Shown piece after piece: positions 1-8,628 of a DNA stretch of 64,000 nucleotides. The stretch is from assembly GCF_020421205.1 (NCBI RefSeq), contig NZ_JAIZZH010000001.1, positions 620,001-684,000 of the forward strand. The letters run 5' to 3'. The position numbers and the translations under genes are program-made. The first letter of the stretch is position 1, and the number at the start of each line of letters is the position of its first letter. A model generated the notes under the pieces. The model was not told the DNA's origin, did not search any database, and saw nothing but the letters and a program-made list of their open reading frames with translations. The stretch comes from Hymenobacter pini. Its GTDB lineage: Bacteria > Bacteroidota > Bacteroidia > Cytophagales > Hymenobacteraceae.

Positions 1-1038
1 GGGCGTTTCTTGATTACATTTCTGTACCGGACGTATCACCGCCACTTAGCCCGCCCCAGCCGCCGCTTTGTAATTGTGGGCGCCGGGCCCAGCGGACAGG
101 AGCTGTACCGGTTTCTGGAGTCCCATGACCCCATTGGGAATCAGTTTATGGGCTTCTTCACGGATACGCCCGCTACGCTGCCCGCTACCTCGCAACAGCT
201 TGTGCAGGGGCGGCTGGCCGATTTGAAAGCGTACTGCCTGCACGAGCAGATTGACGAAATCTACTTCGCCATGCCGCTGGACCGGCGCCAGCTTATTGAA
301 GACCTGTCGCGCTTCGCCGACGACCATTTCTTGGCGTTCCGAATTGTACCCGATTTCCGCGGCACCGTCCGTAAAGACGTGAATGTATATTTCTACGACC
401 ACCTGCCCATTCTGACCATTCGGCACGAGCCGCTGGGTATGCGCGCCAACCAGGCAGTGAAACGCATGTTCGACATCGTGTTTTCGTTGGCCGTAATTCT
501 GCTGCTGTTTCCGGTGGTACTCACGGCCCTGGCCATCCTCATCAAGCTCGACTCGCCGGGGCCCATATTCTTCAAGCAAATGCGGCCGGGTAAGCGCAAC
601 CAGCTGTTTCCGTGCTACAAGCTGCGCACCATGCGTACCAACCACGGCCAAACGGAGCTACAAGCCACCAAGGGCGACGCCCGCATTACCCGGGTAGGCC
701 GCTACCTGCGCAAATACAATCTCGACGAGCTACCCCAGTTCTTCAATGTGCTGCTGGGCCACATGTCGGTGGTGGGGCCCCGGCCCAACATGATTTCGCA
801 GCTGGAAGAGTACAGCAAGCACATCCGCACCTACCAAATGCGCCACGCCGTTACGCCCGGTATTACGGGCTATGCGCAGGTGAACGGCTTCCGGGGCGAA
901 ACCCGTGAGGCCGGTACCATGGAAAAGCGCGTGGAGTACGATTTGAAATACGTGGAGAACTGGTCGTTTGGGCTGGATATGAAAATCATCTTCCTCACCA
1001 TTTGGAATATGGTACGCGGCGAGAAAAACGCCTATTAG
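1..1038 (+). CDS. Undecaprenyl-phosphate sugar phosphotransferase (WcaJ-like), 5' partial
   Basis: The reading frame is open at the left edge, so the true start and the usual N-terminal membrane helices lie outside the window. The visible 346 codons hold a Rossmann-like CoA_binding_3 region (VIVGAGPSGQ, about residues 25-34), one hydrophobic segment (about 157-182), and the bacterial sugar transferase domain with KLRTMR near 208 and DELPQFFNVL followed by VGPRP near 243-263. In this family the enzyme moves a hexose-1-phosphate onto undecaprenyl phosphate at the inner membrane and so starts repeat-unit synthesis. Its position ahead of wecG and the sugar pathway supports that role. The sugar it transfers (glucose, galactose or other) cannot be read from sequence. 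Confidence 0.93.
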   Translation, partial: GRFLITFLYRTYHRHLARPSRRFVIVGAGPSGQELYRFLESHDPIGNQFMGFFTDTPATLPATSQQLVQGRLADLKAYCLHEQIDEIYFAMPLDRRQLIEDLSRFADDHFLAFRIVPDFRGTVRKDVNVYFYDHLPILTIRHEPLGMRANQAVKRMFDIVFSLAVILLLFPVVLTALAILIKLDSPGPIFFKQMRPGKRNQLFPCYKLRTMRTNHGQTELQATKGDARITRVGRYLRKYNLDELPQFFNVLLGHMSVVGPRPNMISQLEEYSKHIRTYQMRHAVTPGITGYAQVNGFRGETREAGTMEKRVEYDLKYVENWSFGLDMKIIFLTIWNMVRGEKNAY

Positions 1039-1162
1039 CGGTGAAATAGTGAAGAGGTGAAACGGTGAGTTTGGCGTGCCACCTGTACAGGTGACGCAAA
1101 CGATGCGCTTTCATTTCATTGCCTCACTGCTCTACCACCTCCACCATCTCACTATTCCACCG
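1039..1162. repeat. Period-8 inverted repeat between the sugar transferase and wecG genes
   Basis: The left arm (1039-1069) begins right after the stop codon and consists of GTGAAANN octamers. The right arm (1122-1162) is its imperfect reverse complement and ends one base before the ATG of the next gene. A perfect 14-bp palindrome, CACCTGTACAGGTG (1080-1093), lies between the arms. The transcript could fold into one long hairpin spanning the gap. The architecture is the same as at 3080-3200. Confidence 0.7.
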
Positions 1163-1945
1163 ATGCTGCCCAAGCTGCCCGTTCTGGATTCGTGGATTTC
1201 GACTGGTACGCCGGCCGAGTTTGTGGCGGCCATCCTCCGGCTGGGTGCCATGCGCACATCGGCCTATGTGTGCTTTGCCAACGTGCACATGGTGGTGGAA
1301 GCGCAGCAGGACGCGGCTTTTCGGCAGATCCTGCACGGAGCCGCCCTGGTAGCGCCCGATGGTAGCCCGGTGGCCGCCGCGGTGCACCAGCTCAACCCGG
1401 GCAGCGCCCCCCAGCCCCGGGTGGCCGGCATGGATGTGCTGCCCCTGCTGCTGGAGGCCGCCGCTGCCAGCGGGCAGTCGGTGTACTTTTACGGTACTAC
1501 CGAGGAAGTGCTGGCGGCCATGGTGGCCCGGGCCCGCCGGGAGCTGCCCACGCTGCGCATTGCGGGCACCTGCTCGCCGCCGTTTCGCCCGCTTACACCG
1601 GAGGAGGACGCCGCCGAAATAGCTGCCATTAACGCCGCCGACCCTGATTTAGTGTTTGTAGCGCTGGGCTGCCCGCGCCAGGAGCGTTGGATGGCAGCCC
1701 ACCAAGGTGCCATTCGGGCGTGCATGCTGGGGGCAGGGCAGGCTTTTCCGGTGTATGCTGGCTTAGAGCGCCGCCTGCCCGTGTGGGCACGCAAGTTGTG
1801 GCTGGAATGGGCTTACCGACTGTGGCTGGAGCCCCGCCGATTGTGGCGTCGGTACTTGGTTACCAATTCCCGGTTTGTGTACCTGTTGGCGCGGCGCGTA
1901 ACCGCGCAGTTGGTGGGCCGCCCGGCACCCCGGGCTATCGGATAA
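1163..1945 (+). CDS. WecG/TagA/CpsF family glycosyltransferase (GT26)
   Basis: A 260-residue protein of normal length for the family, which adds ManNAc, ManNAcA or glucose from a UDP-sugar to a lipid-linked acceptor at the cytoplasmic face. Visible family motifs are FANVHMVVEA near the start, APDGSPVA about 30 residues later, and LGCPRQERWM in the C-terminal half. The ATG at 1163 is preferred. The frame stays open upstream to 1076, but that extension runs through the intergenic inverted repeat and adds a poorly conserved stretch. It follows the initiating transferase, which fits a role as the second transferase of the repeat unit. The exact donor is not predictable. Confidence 0.9.
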   Translation: MLPKLPVLDSWISTGTPAEFVAAILRLGAMRTSAYVCFANVHMVVEAQQDAAFRQILHGAALVAPDGSPVAAAVHQLNPGSAPQPRVAGMDVLPLLLEAAAASGQSVYFYGTTEEVLAAMVARARRELPTLRIAGTCSPPFRPLTPEEDAAEIAAINAADPDLVFVALGCPRQERWMAAHQGAIRACMLGAGQAFPVYAGLERRLPVWARKLWLEWAYRLWLEPRRLWRRYLVTNSRFVYLLARRVTAQLVGRPAPRAIG

Positions 1946-2058
1946 GCAGCACCCTTCAGGATTCGACGCGTGGTATCATCATATGAGTAAGTGTATTGTT
2001 ATTGCAGGACTATAGAAAGTTATTTTTTATCTTATTGAAAAAATAGTAATAGTTTTTA

Positions 2059-2088
2059 TTGACAATATTATAATATGCACTATATTTC
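2059..2088 (+). promoter_or_regulatory. Candidate Bacteroidota-type promoter for the CDP-sugar operon
   Basis: The spacer 1946-2185 is strikingly AT-rich compared with the genes on either side. It contains TTG at 2059-2061 and TATATTTC at 2081-2088, 19 bases apart, close to the Bacteroidota TTTG-N19/21-TAnnTTTG pattern. The site is about 100 bp upstream of the first gene of the cassette. No transcript start is known, so this is only a pattern match. Confidence 0.4.
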
Positions 2089-2185
2089 AGAAACCTTAGC
2101 TAGTAGTAGCTACCGCCTGAATTCCTGGTTTGGGCTTGTTCTGCCGTCTTCTCTCAACTATCGGCTTTTTCAACTTCTGACGCGT

Positions 2186-3079
2186 ATGAAAGCAGTAATT
2201 CTGGCCGGGGGCTACGGTACCCGCATCAGTGAGGAAAGCGGCGTGCGGCCCAAACCCATGGTGGAAATCGGGGGCAAGCCCATCCTGTGGCACATCATGA
2301 AAATATATGCCCACCACGGCATTCGGGATTTTGTAGTGTGCTGTGGGTACAAAGGGCACCTGATTAAGCAGTACTTCTCCGATTACTTTCTGCACAACTC
2401 GGACGTGACGTTCCGCATGGACCGCAACGAAATGCAGATTCACCGTAACCACGCCGAGCCCTGGACGGTGACGCTGGTAGATACTGGCCAGGAAACCATG
2501 ACGGGCGGCCGCTTGCGCCGCGTGCGGGACTACCTGACTCCCGGCGAAACCTTCTGCCTGACATACGGCGACGGGGTAGGGGACATTGACATCCGGGCAG
2601 CCGTGCGCTACCACCGCCAGCAAGGGGTGCTGGCCACGCTCACGGCGGTGCGCCAGCCGGGGCGCTTTGGGGTGTTTAACCTCTCCGACGACAACAGCCG
2701 CATTGGCGCTTTCACGGAGAAGCCCGAAGGCGGCGAAACGCCCTGGATTAACGGCGGCTTTTTTGTGCTGGAGCCCGAGGTGCTGGACTACATTACCGAT
2801 GACGACACGGTATGGGAAAAAGCCCCGCTGGAGCGCCTGGCCCAGGAAGGCCATCTGGCCGCCTTCCGCCACACCGGTTTCTGGCAGCCCATGGATACTC
2901 TGCGCGATAAAAACATGCTGGAAGAAATGTGGCAGCAGGGCCGGGCCAAATGGAAAGTATGGGACAATTCCCCCGAGCCCACTGACCCCGACCCCGTACT
3001 GGCCGAAATACTGGCCTCCCCGCTGGTTGCGCCCCCGTCTGAGCGGGTAGCTGCTCCCACCATTATGCCCGCCGACTAG
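2186..3079 (+). CDS. rfbF: Glucose-1-phosphate cytidylyltransferase
   Basis: Forms CDP-glucose from CTP and glucose-1-phosphate, the entry step to CDP-deoxysugars. The N-terminal nucleotide-binding loop GGYGTR (residues 8-13), the following [16 protein letters not shown] stretch, and internal [10 protein letters not shown] and [17 protein letters not shown] motifs are characteristic of RfbF. The ATG at 2186 places the loop at the usual position; the upstream in-frame extension to 2075 is in AT-rich non-coding DNA. At 297 residues it is about 40 longer than typical RfbF because of a proline-rich C-terminal tail. It opens the nine-gene sugar cassette. The partner usually found next door, CDP-glucose 4,6-dehydratase, is not present. 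Confidence 0.92.
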   Translation: MKAVILAGGYGTRISEESGVRPKPMVEIGGKPILWHIMKIYAHHGIRDFVVCCGYKGHLIKQYFSDYFLHNSDVTFRMDRNEMQIHRNHAEPWTVTLVDTGQETMTGGRLRRVRDYLTPGETFCLTYGDGVGDIDIRAAVRYHRQQGVLATLTAVRQPGRFGVFNLSDDNSRIGAFTEKPEGGETPWINGGFFVLEPEVLDYITDDDTVWEKAPLERLAQEGHLAAFRHTGFWQPMDTLRDKNMLEEMWQQGRAKWKVWDNSPEPTDPDPVLAEILASPLVAPPSERVAAPTIMPAD

Positions 3080-3200
3080 CGGTGAAATTGTGAAGTGGTG
3101 AATTTGCCGTTCAGGCTGATTTCCATACACCACGCCGGCTGCTCCCGCCGCCCACAATTCCCTCACCATTTCACTACTTCACAATTTCACCTTTCACCGT
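3080..3200. repeat. Period-8 inverted repeat between rfbF and the SDR gene
   Basis: The left arm (3080-3106) starts directly after the rfbF stop and the right arm (3160-3200) ends directly before the next ATG. Both are runs of GTGAANNN octamers, and the right arm is the reverse complement of the left. AGTGAAAT-type units recur, and GGTGAAATTGTGAAGT is shared exactly between arms. The element resembles 1039-1162. Confidence 0.7.
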
Positions 3201-4292
3201 ATGCAACGGATTCTAATCACGGGTAACATGGGTTACGTGGGGCCCGGCGTGGTGCGCCACCTGCGGCAGCAGTTTCCGCAGGCCGAGCTGATTGGCTACG
3301 ACATGGGCTACTTTGCCCACTGCCTGACCGGAGCCACGCGCCTGCCGGAGTCGCGCCTCGACCGCCAGATTTTTGGTGATGTGCGCCAGTTGCCGGAGGG
3401 GCTGCTGGAAGGCGTTGATGCCGTAGTCAGCCTTGCTGCCATCAGCAACGACCCCATGGGCCAGACCTACGAGCAGGTGACGCTGGACGTGAACTACCTG
3501 GCTACCATTGAGCTGGCCCGGCAGGCCAAAGCGGCTGGTGTGGGCTGCTTCGTGTTTGCCTCCTCATGCAGCATGTACGGGGCCGGGGGGGAGGGTGCTA
3601 AAACCGAAAGCTCGCAGCTCAACCCCCTAACCGCCTACGCCCGCTCCAAAGCCCTGAGCGAGCAGGACCTGCGCCCCCTGGCCGATGACTCTTTCGTAGT
3701 AACCTGCCTGCGTTTTGCCACGGCCTGCGGCTGGAGCGACCGGCTGAGGCTGGATTTGGTGGTGAACGACTTTGTGGCTGGGGCCGTGGCCGCCGGCGAA
3801 ATCAGTATTCTGAGTGACGGTACGCCTTGGCGGCCCCTGATTCATGTGCAGGATATGGCCCGGGCCATTGAGTGGGCCCTGGGCCGCCCGGCCGAAGTAG
3901 GAGGGAACTTCCTGGCCGTGAATACCGGCTCCGACCAGTGGAACTACCAGGTGCGCGACCTGGCCTACGCCGTGGCTGATGCATTGCCCGGTACCCGCGT
4001 AAGCCTGAACGCTGCCGCCCCGCCCGACAAACGCTCCTACCGCGTGGATTTCAGCCTGTACCGGGAACTGGCCCCGGCCCACCAGCCTCAGCGCACCCTG
4101 GCCGACTCCATTGCCGAGCTGCGCGACGGACTGCTGGCCATGAACTTCCGGGATGCGTCCTTCCGCTCATCGGAGCTGATGCGCCTGCGGGTGCTCACCA
4201 GCCTGCGCACTGCTCATGAACTGGGCGACGACCTGAACTGGGTGCGGGCCAACAGTGTGCGCCCCGTACTGCAGCCAGCCCTGGTTGGCTAA
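3201..4292 (+). CDS. NAD-dependent epimerase/dehydratase (extended SDR)
   Basis: A 363-residue extended short-chain dehydrogenase acting on nucleotide sugars. It shows the NAD-binding loop TGNMGYVG (residues 7-14), the SSCSMYG motif near 121-127, and the catalytic Tyr146 and Lys150 in TAYARSK. Its place between rfbF and an RmlC-type epimerase suggests it works on the CDP-sugar, as a 4,6-dehydratase, 4-ketoreductase or epimerase. The sequence does not settle which. It lacks the N-terminal pattern of classical CDP-glucose 4,6-dehydratase (RfbG), so if it performs that step it is a divergent solution. Assignment to the SDR superfamily is firm; the reaction is inferred. Confidence 0.88.
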   Translation: MQRILITGNMGYVGPGVVRHLRQQFPQAELIGYDMGYFAHCLTGATRLPESRLDRQIFGDVRQLPEGLLEGVDAVVSLAAISNDPMGQTYEQVTLDVNYLATIELARQAKAAGVGCFVFASSCSMYGAGGEGAKTESSQLNPLTAYARSKALSEQDLRPLADDSFVVTCLRFATACGWSDRLRLDLVVNDFVAGAVAAGEISILSDGTPWRPLIHVQDMARAIEWALGRPAEVGGNFLAVNTGSDQWNYQVRDLAYAVADALPGTRVSLNAAAPPDKRSYRVDFSLYRELAPAHQPQRTLADSIAELRDGLLAMNFRDASFRSSELMRLRVLTSLRTAHELGDDLNWVRANSVRPVLQPALVG

Positions 4293-4340
4293 CCAACGCG
4301 CTGCCTATCCACCGTTCTATCACACCAAATCACCACCGCC

Positions 4341-4892
4341 ATGATTTTTACCGAAACCGAGCTGGCCGGCGCCTACATTATTGATGTGGACCGTATGGCC
4401 GACGAGCGGGGCTTTTTTGCCCGCTCCTGGTGCGAAGACGAGTTTGCTGCCCACGGCATTCTGATGCCGCCCTTGCAGGCCAATGTGTCGTCGAACCCCC
4501 AGAAGGGCACCTTGCGCGGCATGCACTATCAGCTGCAGCCACACGAGGAAACCAAGCTGATTCGCTGCACCCGCGGCGCTATTTACGATGTGATTGTGGA
4601 CCTGCGGGAAGAGTCGCCTACGTACGGGCAGTGGCTGGGTGTGGAGCTCACCGCCGACTCCTTCCGGATGCTGTTTGTACCGGGCCGCTTTGCCCACGGC
4701 TTTGTAACCCTGCAGGACAACACGGATGTGTGCTACCAAGTGTCGGCCAAGTACGCGCCCGGTTTTGAGCGGGGCCTGCGCTGGAACGACCCTGCCATTG
4801 GGATTCAGTGGCCCATTGCACCTACCCTGATTTCGGAGAAAGACCAGCACCACCCGGATTTCCACCTACGGGTTCCGGCGAGCGTCGAGTAA
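4341..4892 (+). CDS. dTDP-4-dehydrorhamnose 3,5-epimerase family protein (RmlC-like)
   Basis: A 183-residue cupin of normal RmlC length. Conserved features visible are DERGFFARSW (21-30), TLRGMHYQ with the catalytic His62, the RCTRGAIYDVIVDLR strand (76-90), PGRFAHGF, and Tyr132 in CYQVSAKY. The family epimerises C3, C5 or both in 4-keto-6-deoxy nucleotide sugars through enolisation. In this cassette the substrate is more likely a CDP- than a dTDP-4-keto sugar because cytidylyltransferases flank it and no rmlA, rmlB or rmlD gene is nearby. Whether it is a 3-, 5- or 3,5-epimerase is open. Confidence 0.88.
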   Translation: MIFTETELAGAYIIDVDRMADERGFFARSWCEDEFAAHGILMPPLQANVSSNPQKGTLRGMHYQLQPHEETKLIRCTRGAIYDVIVDLREESPTYGQWLGVELTADSFRMLFVPGRFAHGFVTLQDNTDVCYQVSAKYAPGFERGLRWNDPAIGIQWPIAPTLISEKDQHHPDFHLRVPASVE

Positions 4893-4953
4893 GCCGACTA
4901 CCAAACGCCTTCCGCTCTTCAATCAGTTACCCAGCTTACTCACAACCTCACTC

Positions 4954-6294
4954 ATGCTCATAGTTGATACTGCCCTGCAAAAGCGCCAGCGCGAAGGCCG
5001 CCCGATTCGGGTGGCCATGGTAGGTGCCGGGTTTATGGCGCGAGGCGTAGCCCGCCAGATCTGCTGCTACGTACCCGGTATGGAGCTGGTAGCCATTGCC
5101 AACCGCACCCCCGAGAAAGCCCGGGCCATCTATGCCGAAGCTGGCGTAACGGACGTAACCGAAGTAGCAAACGAGGCGGAGCTGGAAGCCTGCATTGCTG
5201 AAGGGCGCCCGGCCATTACGCATGATGCCCTGCTGTTCAGCCGGGCCGGGGGTATCGAGGCCATTATTGAGGTGACCGGAGCCGTGGAGCACGGAGCCCA
5301 GGTAGTGTTGGAGGCCATCCGGCACGGCAAGCACATCATTCTGCTGAACGCCGAGCTGGACGGCACCGTGGGGCCCATCCTGAAAGTATACGCCGACCGG
5401 GCCGGGGTAGTATACACCGTGGCCGATGGCGACCAGCCGGGCGTGACGCTGAACCTGGCGCGTTTTGTGAAAGGACTGGGCGTAACGCCGGTATTGTGCG
5501 GCAACATCAAAGGCCTGCACGACCCGTACCGCAACCCTACTACCCAGGAGGGCTTTGCCCGGCAATGGGGCCAGAACCCCAGCATGGTTACCAGCTTCGC
5601 CGATGGCAGCAAAATCAGCTTCGAGCAGGCCGTTATTGCCAATGCCCTGGGCATGCGGGTGGCGCGGCGCGGCATGCTGGGCCCCACCGTGGAGCCCGGC
5701 ACGCCTATAACCAAAGCGGCCGAGTGGTACCCGCAGGAGCTGCTGCTAAGCGGTGGCCCCGGCATAGTGGACTACGTGGTGGGGGCCGAGCCCGGCCCCG
5801 GCGTATTTGTGCTGGGCACCATTGATGACCCCGTGCAGCAGCACTACCTCAAACTCTATAAGCTGGGCCCTGGGCCGCTGTACTGCTTCTACACGCCATA
5901 TCACCTGTGCCACTTCGAAACGCCTACCACTGTGGCGCGGGCGGTGCTGTTTCAGGATGCGGCGCTGGCCCCGGCCGGCCCCATGTGCGTGGAGGTAGTA
6001 ACGGCCGCCAAAGTGCCCCTGCAAGCCGGCCAAGTCCTGGATGGCATCGGGCACTACCACACCTACGGCCTGGCCGAAAACGCCGACGTAACGCAGCAGG
6101 AAAATCTATTGCCACTTGGCGTAGCCGAGGGCTGTATCCTGCGCCACGACGTACCCAAGGACCACGTGCTGACCTACGATGACGTGCTGGTGCCTGAGGG
6201 GCGCCTTATTGACCGGCTGCGCCGGGAGCAGGAAGAGTATTTTCGTGCGGTATCGGCCGAGCCAGCGCATGCAGCAGCTCACTCCGTCCTCTGA
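4954..6294 (+). CDS. SAF-domain NAD(P)-dependent oxidoreductase, homoserine-dehydrogenase-like
   Basis: A 446-residue protein with an N-terminal dinucleotide-binding fold (MVGAGFMARG, residues 22-31), a central homoserine-dehydrogenase or Gfo/Idh-like region, and a C-terminal SAF-like domain (about 350-430, VAEGCILRHDVPKDHVLTYD). SAF modules occur in antifreeze-like domains of sialic-acid synthases and in altronate dehydratases. Proteins of this layout are known to me from polysaccharide loci, but I know of no firmly assigned reaction. It lies between the epimerase and the C-methyltransferase, so a redox step on the CDP-sugar or on a side-chain precursor is plausible. A true homoserine dehydrogenase is unlikely because of the genomic context. 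Confidence 0.78.
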   Translation: MLIVDTALQKRQREGRPIRVAMVGAGFMARGVARQICCYVPGMELVAIANRTPEKARAIYAEAGVTDVTEVANEAELEACIAEGRPAITHDALLFSRAGGIEAIIEVTGAVEHGAQVVLEAIRHGKHIILLNAELDGTVGPILKVYADRAGVVYTVADGDQPGVTLNLARFVKGLGVTPVLCGNIKGLHDPYRNPTTQEGFARQWGQNPSMVTSFADGSKISFEQAVIANALGMRVARRGMLGPTVEPGTPITKAAEWYPQELLLSGGPGIVDYVVGAEPGPGVFVLGTIDDPVQQHYLKLYKLGPGPLYCFYTPYHLCHFETPTTVARAVLFQDAALAPAGPMCVEVVTAAKVPLQAGQVLDGIGHYHTYGLAENADVTQQENLLPLGVAEGCILRHDVPKDHVLTYDDVLVPEGRLIDRLRREQEEYFRAVSAEPAHAAAHSVL

Positions 6295-6349
6295 CCCTGC
6301 CGCGCAAGGAGTTGCGGCCTAAATTTTTGCTTACACCCTTTCTTCCTGT

Positions 6350-7699
6350 ATGGCAATGGAACAGGTAACGTCGTTCTCGCCCGTAGTCACTCTGCCCCGG
6401 CCCGAATCTCCGCTGGTAGGTACCCTGGAAGCAGAAATGCTGCTGACAAACCCTGTTGAGCCGCCCGCTAGTCCGTGTCGGTTTTGCGGGGCTCCGCTCG
6501 ATTTTACGTTTGTGAACCTGGGTACCTCGCCCCTGTGCCAGGACCACGTGCGGCCCCACGAGTTCAACCGGGCCGAGGCGTTCTACCCGCTGCACGCCCG
6601 CGTGTGCCGGGAATGTTTCTTGGTGCAGCTGGATGAGTTTGTTACCTCCGAGGAGATATTCCAAAACGATTACGCCTATTTCTCCTCCTACTCGGCTTCC
6701 TGGCTGCGGCACGCCCGCCGCTACACCGATATGATGACGGAGCGGTTCCAGCTGACCCCCGATAGCCTAGTGATTGAAGTGGCCTCCAACGACGGGTACC
6801 TGCTGCAGTACTTTGTGGAGAAGAAAATTCCGGTGCTGGGCATTGAGCCGGCGGCCAACGTGGCCAGCTACGCGCAGGCCAAGGGCATCAACACTTTAGT
6901 GCGCTTTTTCGGCAGCGACACGGCCCGCTACGTGGCGGAGCTGAGCGGGAAGGCCGATTTGCTGCTGGGCAACAACGTGCTGGCCCACGTACCAGACATC
7001 AATGATTTTGTGGCCGGTATGCACTTGCTGCTGAAGCCAGATGGCATCATCACCATGGAGTTTCCGCACCTACTGCGGCTGATGGAGGGCAACCAGTTTG
7101 ATACCATCTACCACGAGCATTTCAGCTACCTCTCGTTTTTCACCGTGGAGCAGATTTTTGCCTGCCACGGCCTCACGCTGTTTGACGTGGAGGAACTGCC
7201 CACCCACGGCGGCTCGCTGCGCATTTACGCCCGCCACACGGCTTCTGCCGCGCACCCCGTAACCAGCCGGGTGGCTGAGCTGCGGGAGCGGGAGCTGGCC
7301 GCCGGCGTCAACGACCTGGCTTACTACGCCAACTTTGAGGAGAAAGCCAAGGAAACCAAGCGGAAGCTGCTGGAATTCCTGATTGCCGCCAAGCGCGACG
7401 GTAAAACTGTGGTAGGCTACGGGGCCCCCGGCAAAGGCAATACCCTGCTCAACTACTGCGGCATCCGCACTGATTTTCTGGATTACACCGTGGATGTGAG
7501 CCCGCACAAGCAGGGGAATTTCCTGCCGGGTACGCGCATTCCCATCTGCCACCCCGACCGAATCCGGCAGACGCGCCCCGACTACGTGCTGATTTTGCCT
7601 TGGAACCTGCGCGAGGAAATTATGGAGCAGATGCAGGATATCCGGGAGTGGGGTGGCCGTTTTGTGGTGCCCATTCCGGAAGTACAGGTATTTGACTAG
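6350..7699 (+). CDS. SAM-dependent sugar C-methyltransferase (TylCIII/NovU type)
   Basis: A 449-residue three-part protein. First comes a zinc-binding N-terminal domain with paired cysteines (Cys43, Cys46, Cys86, Cys89). Next is a class I SAM-binding core with VIEVASNDGYLLQYF (about 142-156). Last is a C-terminal Methyltransf_14-type domain with GYGAPGKGNTLLNY near 358-371. Characterised relatives methylate C3 (or C5) of NDP-4-keto-deoxysugars, giving branched-chain sugars such as mycarose precursors. That makes a 3-C-methyl sugar the best guess for this cassette's product. ATG 6350 is used; ATG 6356 two codons later is equally possible. Confidence 0.9.
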   Translation: MAMEQVTSFSPVVTLPRPESPLVGTLEAEMLLTNPVEPPASPCRFCGAPLDFTFVNLGTSPLCQDHVRPHEFNRAEAFYPLHARVCRECFLVQLDEFVTSEEIFQNDYAYFSSYSASWLRHARRYTDMMTERFQLTPDSLVIEVASNDGYLLQYFVEKKIPVLGIEPAANVASYAQAKGINTLVRFFGSDTARYVAELSGKADLLLGNNVLAHVPDINDFVAGMHLLLKPDGIITMEFPHLLRLMEGNQFDTIYHEHFSYLSFFTVEQIFACHGLTLFDVEELPTHGGSLRIYARHTASAAHPVTSRVAELRERELAAGVNDLAYYANFEEKAKETKRKLLEFLIAAKRDGKTVVGYGAPGKGNTLLNYCGIRTDFLDYTVDVSPHKQGNFLPGTRIPICHPDRIRQTRPDYVLILPWNLREEIMEQMQDIREWGGRFVVPIPEVQVFD

Positions 7700-7806
7700 A
7701 ACACCCAGCCACCTTGCTTCCCTTAGTGCCGGACTGCCTGCCCCAGCCCGGATAGTACGGCCCCGTCGGGCCGGTGTCGCCTCTGCCACCACCACACCAA
7801 CCAATC

Positions 7807-8628
7807 ATGAAAGTCGTTCTGTTTTGCGGCGGGCAGGGAATGCGCCTGCGGGAGTTTTCCGACCACCTGCCCAAACCTCTGGTGCCCTTGGGGTACCGCC
7901 CGGTACTGTGGCACGTGATGCGCTACTACGCGCACTTTGGCCACAAAGACTTTATTCTGTGCCTTGGATACAAAGCCGATGAAATAAAAAACTACTTCCT
8001 CAACTACAACGAATGCACCTCCAACGACTTTGTGCTCTCAAAGGGGCGGGAGGTAAAGCTGCTTAGCGCGGATATTGACGACTGGAACATCACCTTCGTG
8101 GATACGGGTCTGCACAGCAACATTGGCCAGCGGCTGAAGGCTGTGCAGCCGCTGCTGGAGGGCGAGGAAATGTTTCTGGCCAACTACAGCGACGGACTGA
8201 CGGACCTGGACCTGCACCAGCAGATGGCCGATTTTTCAGCCTCCGACGCGGTGGCAGGCTTTATGGCCTACCAACCTACGCAAAGCTTTCACGTGGTATC
8301 GTTCGGGGACTCCGATGAGGTAGCGTCCATCAGTCCTATTGCCAGCTCCGGCCTGTGGATCAACGCGGGTTATTTCGCCTTCCGCCAGGAAATCTTTGAC
8401 TACCTGGGGCCCGGCGAGGAGCTGGTGGAGCAGCCGTTTCAGCGCCTGATCCGGGGTGGCCGGCTACAGGCCCACCGCCACGAGGGCTTCTGGGCGGCGA
8501 TGGATACGCTCAAGGATAAGCAGGAACTGGAGAAGCTTTCCGCGCACGGCGCTGCCCCCTGGGAAGTGTGGGCCACCGCCCCCAAACACCGCCCATATGC
8601 CACTCCTGCGCGCATGGCCGTATGCTAG
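7807..8628 (+). CDS. Second glucose-1-phosphate cytidylyltransferase-like nucleotidyltransferase
   Basis: A 273-residue NTP-transferase with the binding loop GGQGMR (8-13), LPKPLVPLGYRPVLWHVM, NYSDGLTDLD and LWINAGYFAFRQEIFDYL. It has the RfbF fold but is clearly diverged from the gene at 2186; for example, Met replaces Thr in the loop. Having both in one operon suggests two activated sugars, or a different sugar-1-phosphate substrate for this copy. The ATG at 7807 aligns with family N-termini; the frame's extension to 7774 is not needed. Its last codons overlap the next gene by 7 bp. Confidence 0.85.
   Translation: MKVVLFCGGQGMRLREFSDHLPKPLVPLGYRPVLWHVMRYYAHFGHKDFILCLGYKADEIKNYFLNYNECTSNDFVLSKGREVKLLSADIDDWNITFVDTGLHSNIGQRLKAVQPLLEGEEMFLANYSDGLTDLDLHQQMADFSASDAVAGFMAYQPTQSFHVVSFGDSDEVASISPIASSGLWINAGYFAFRQEIFDYLGPGEELVEQPFQRLIRGGRLQAHRHEGFWAAMDTLKDKQELEKLSAHGAAPWEVWATAPKHRPYATPARMAVC

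Noticed and set aside
2059..2074. TTGACA followed by TATAAT, resembling an E. coli sigma-70 promoter
   Set aside because: The two hexamers are only 4 bp apart, so they cannot form a working sigma-70 promoter; a Bacteroidota-type pair fits better.
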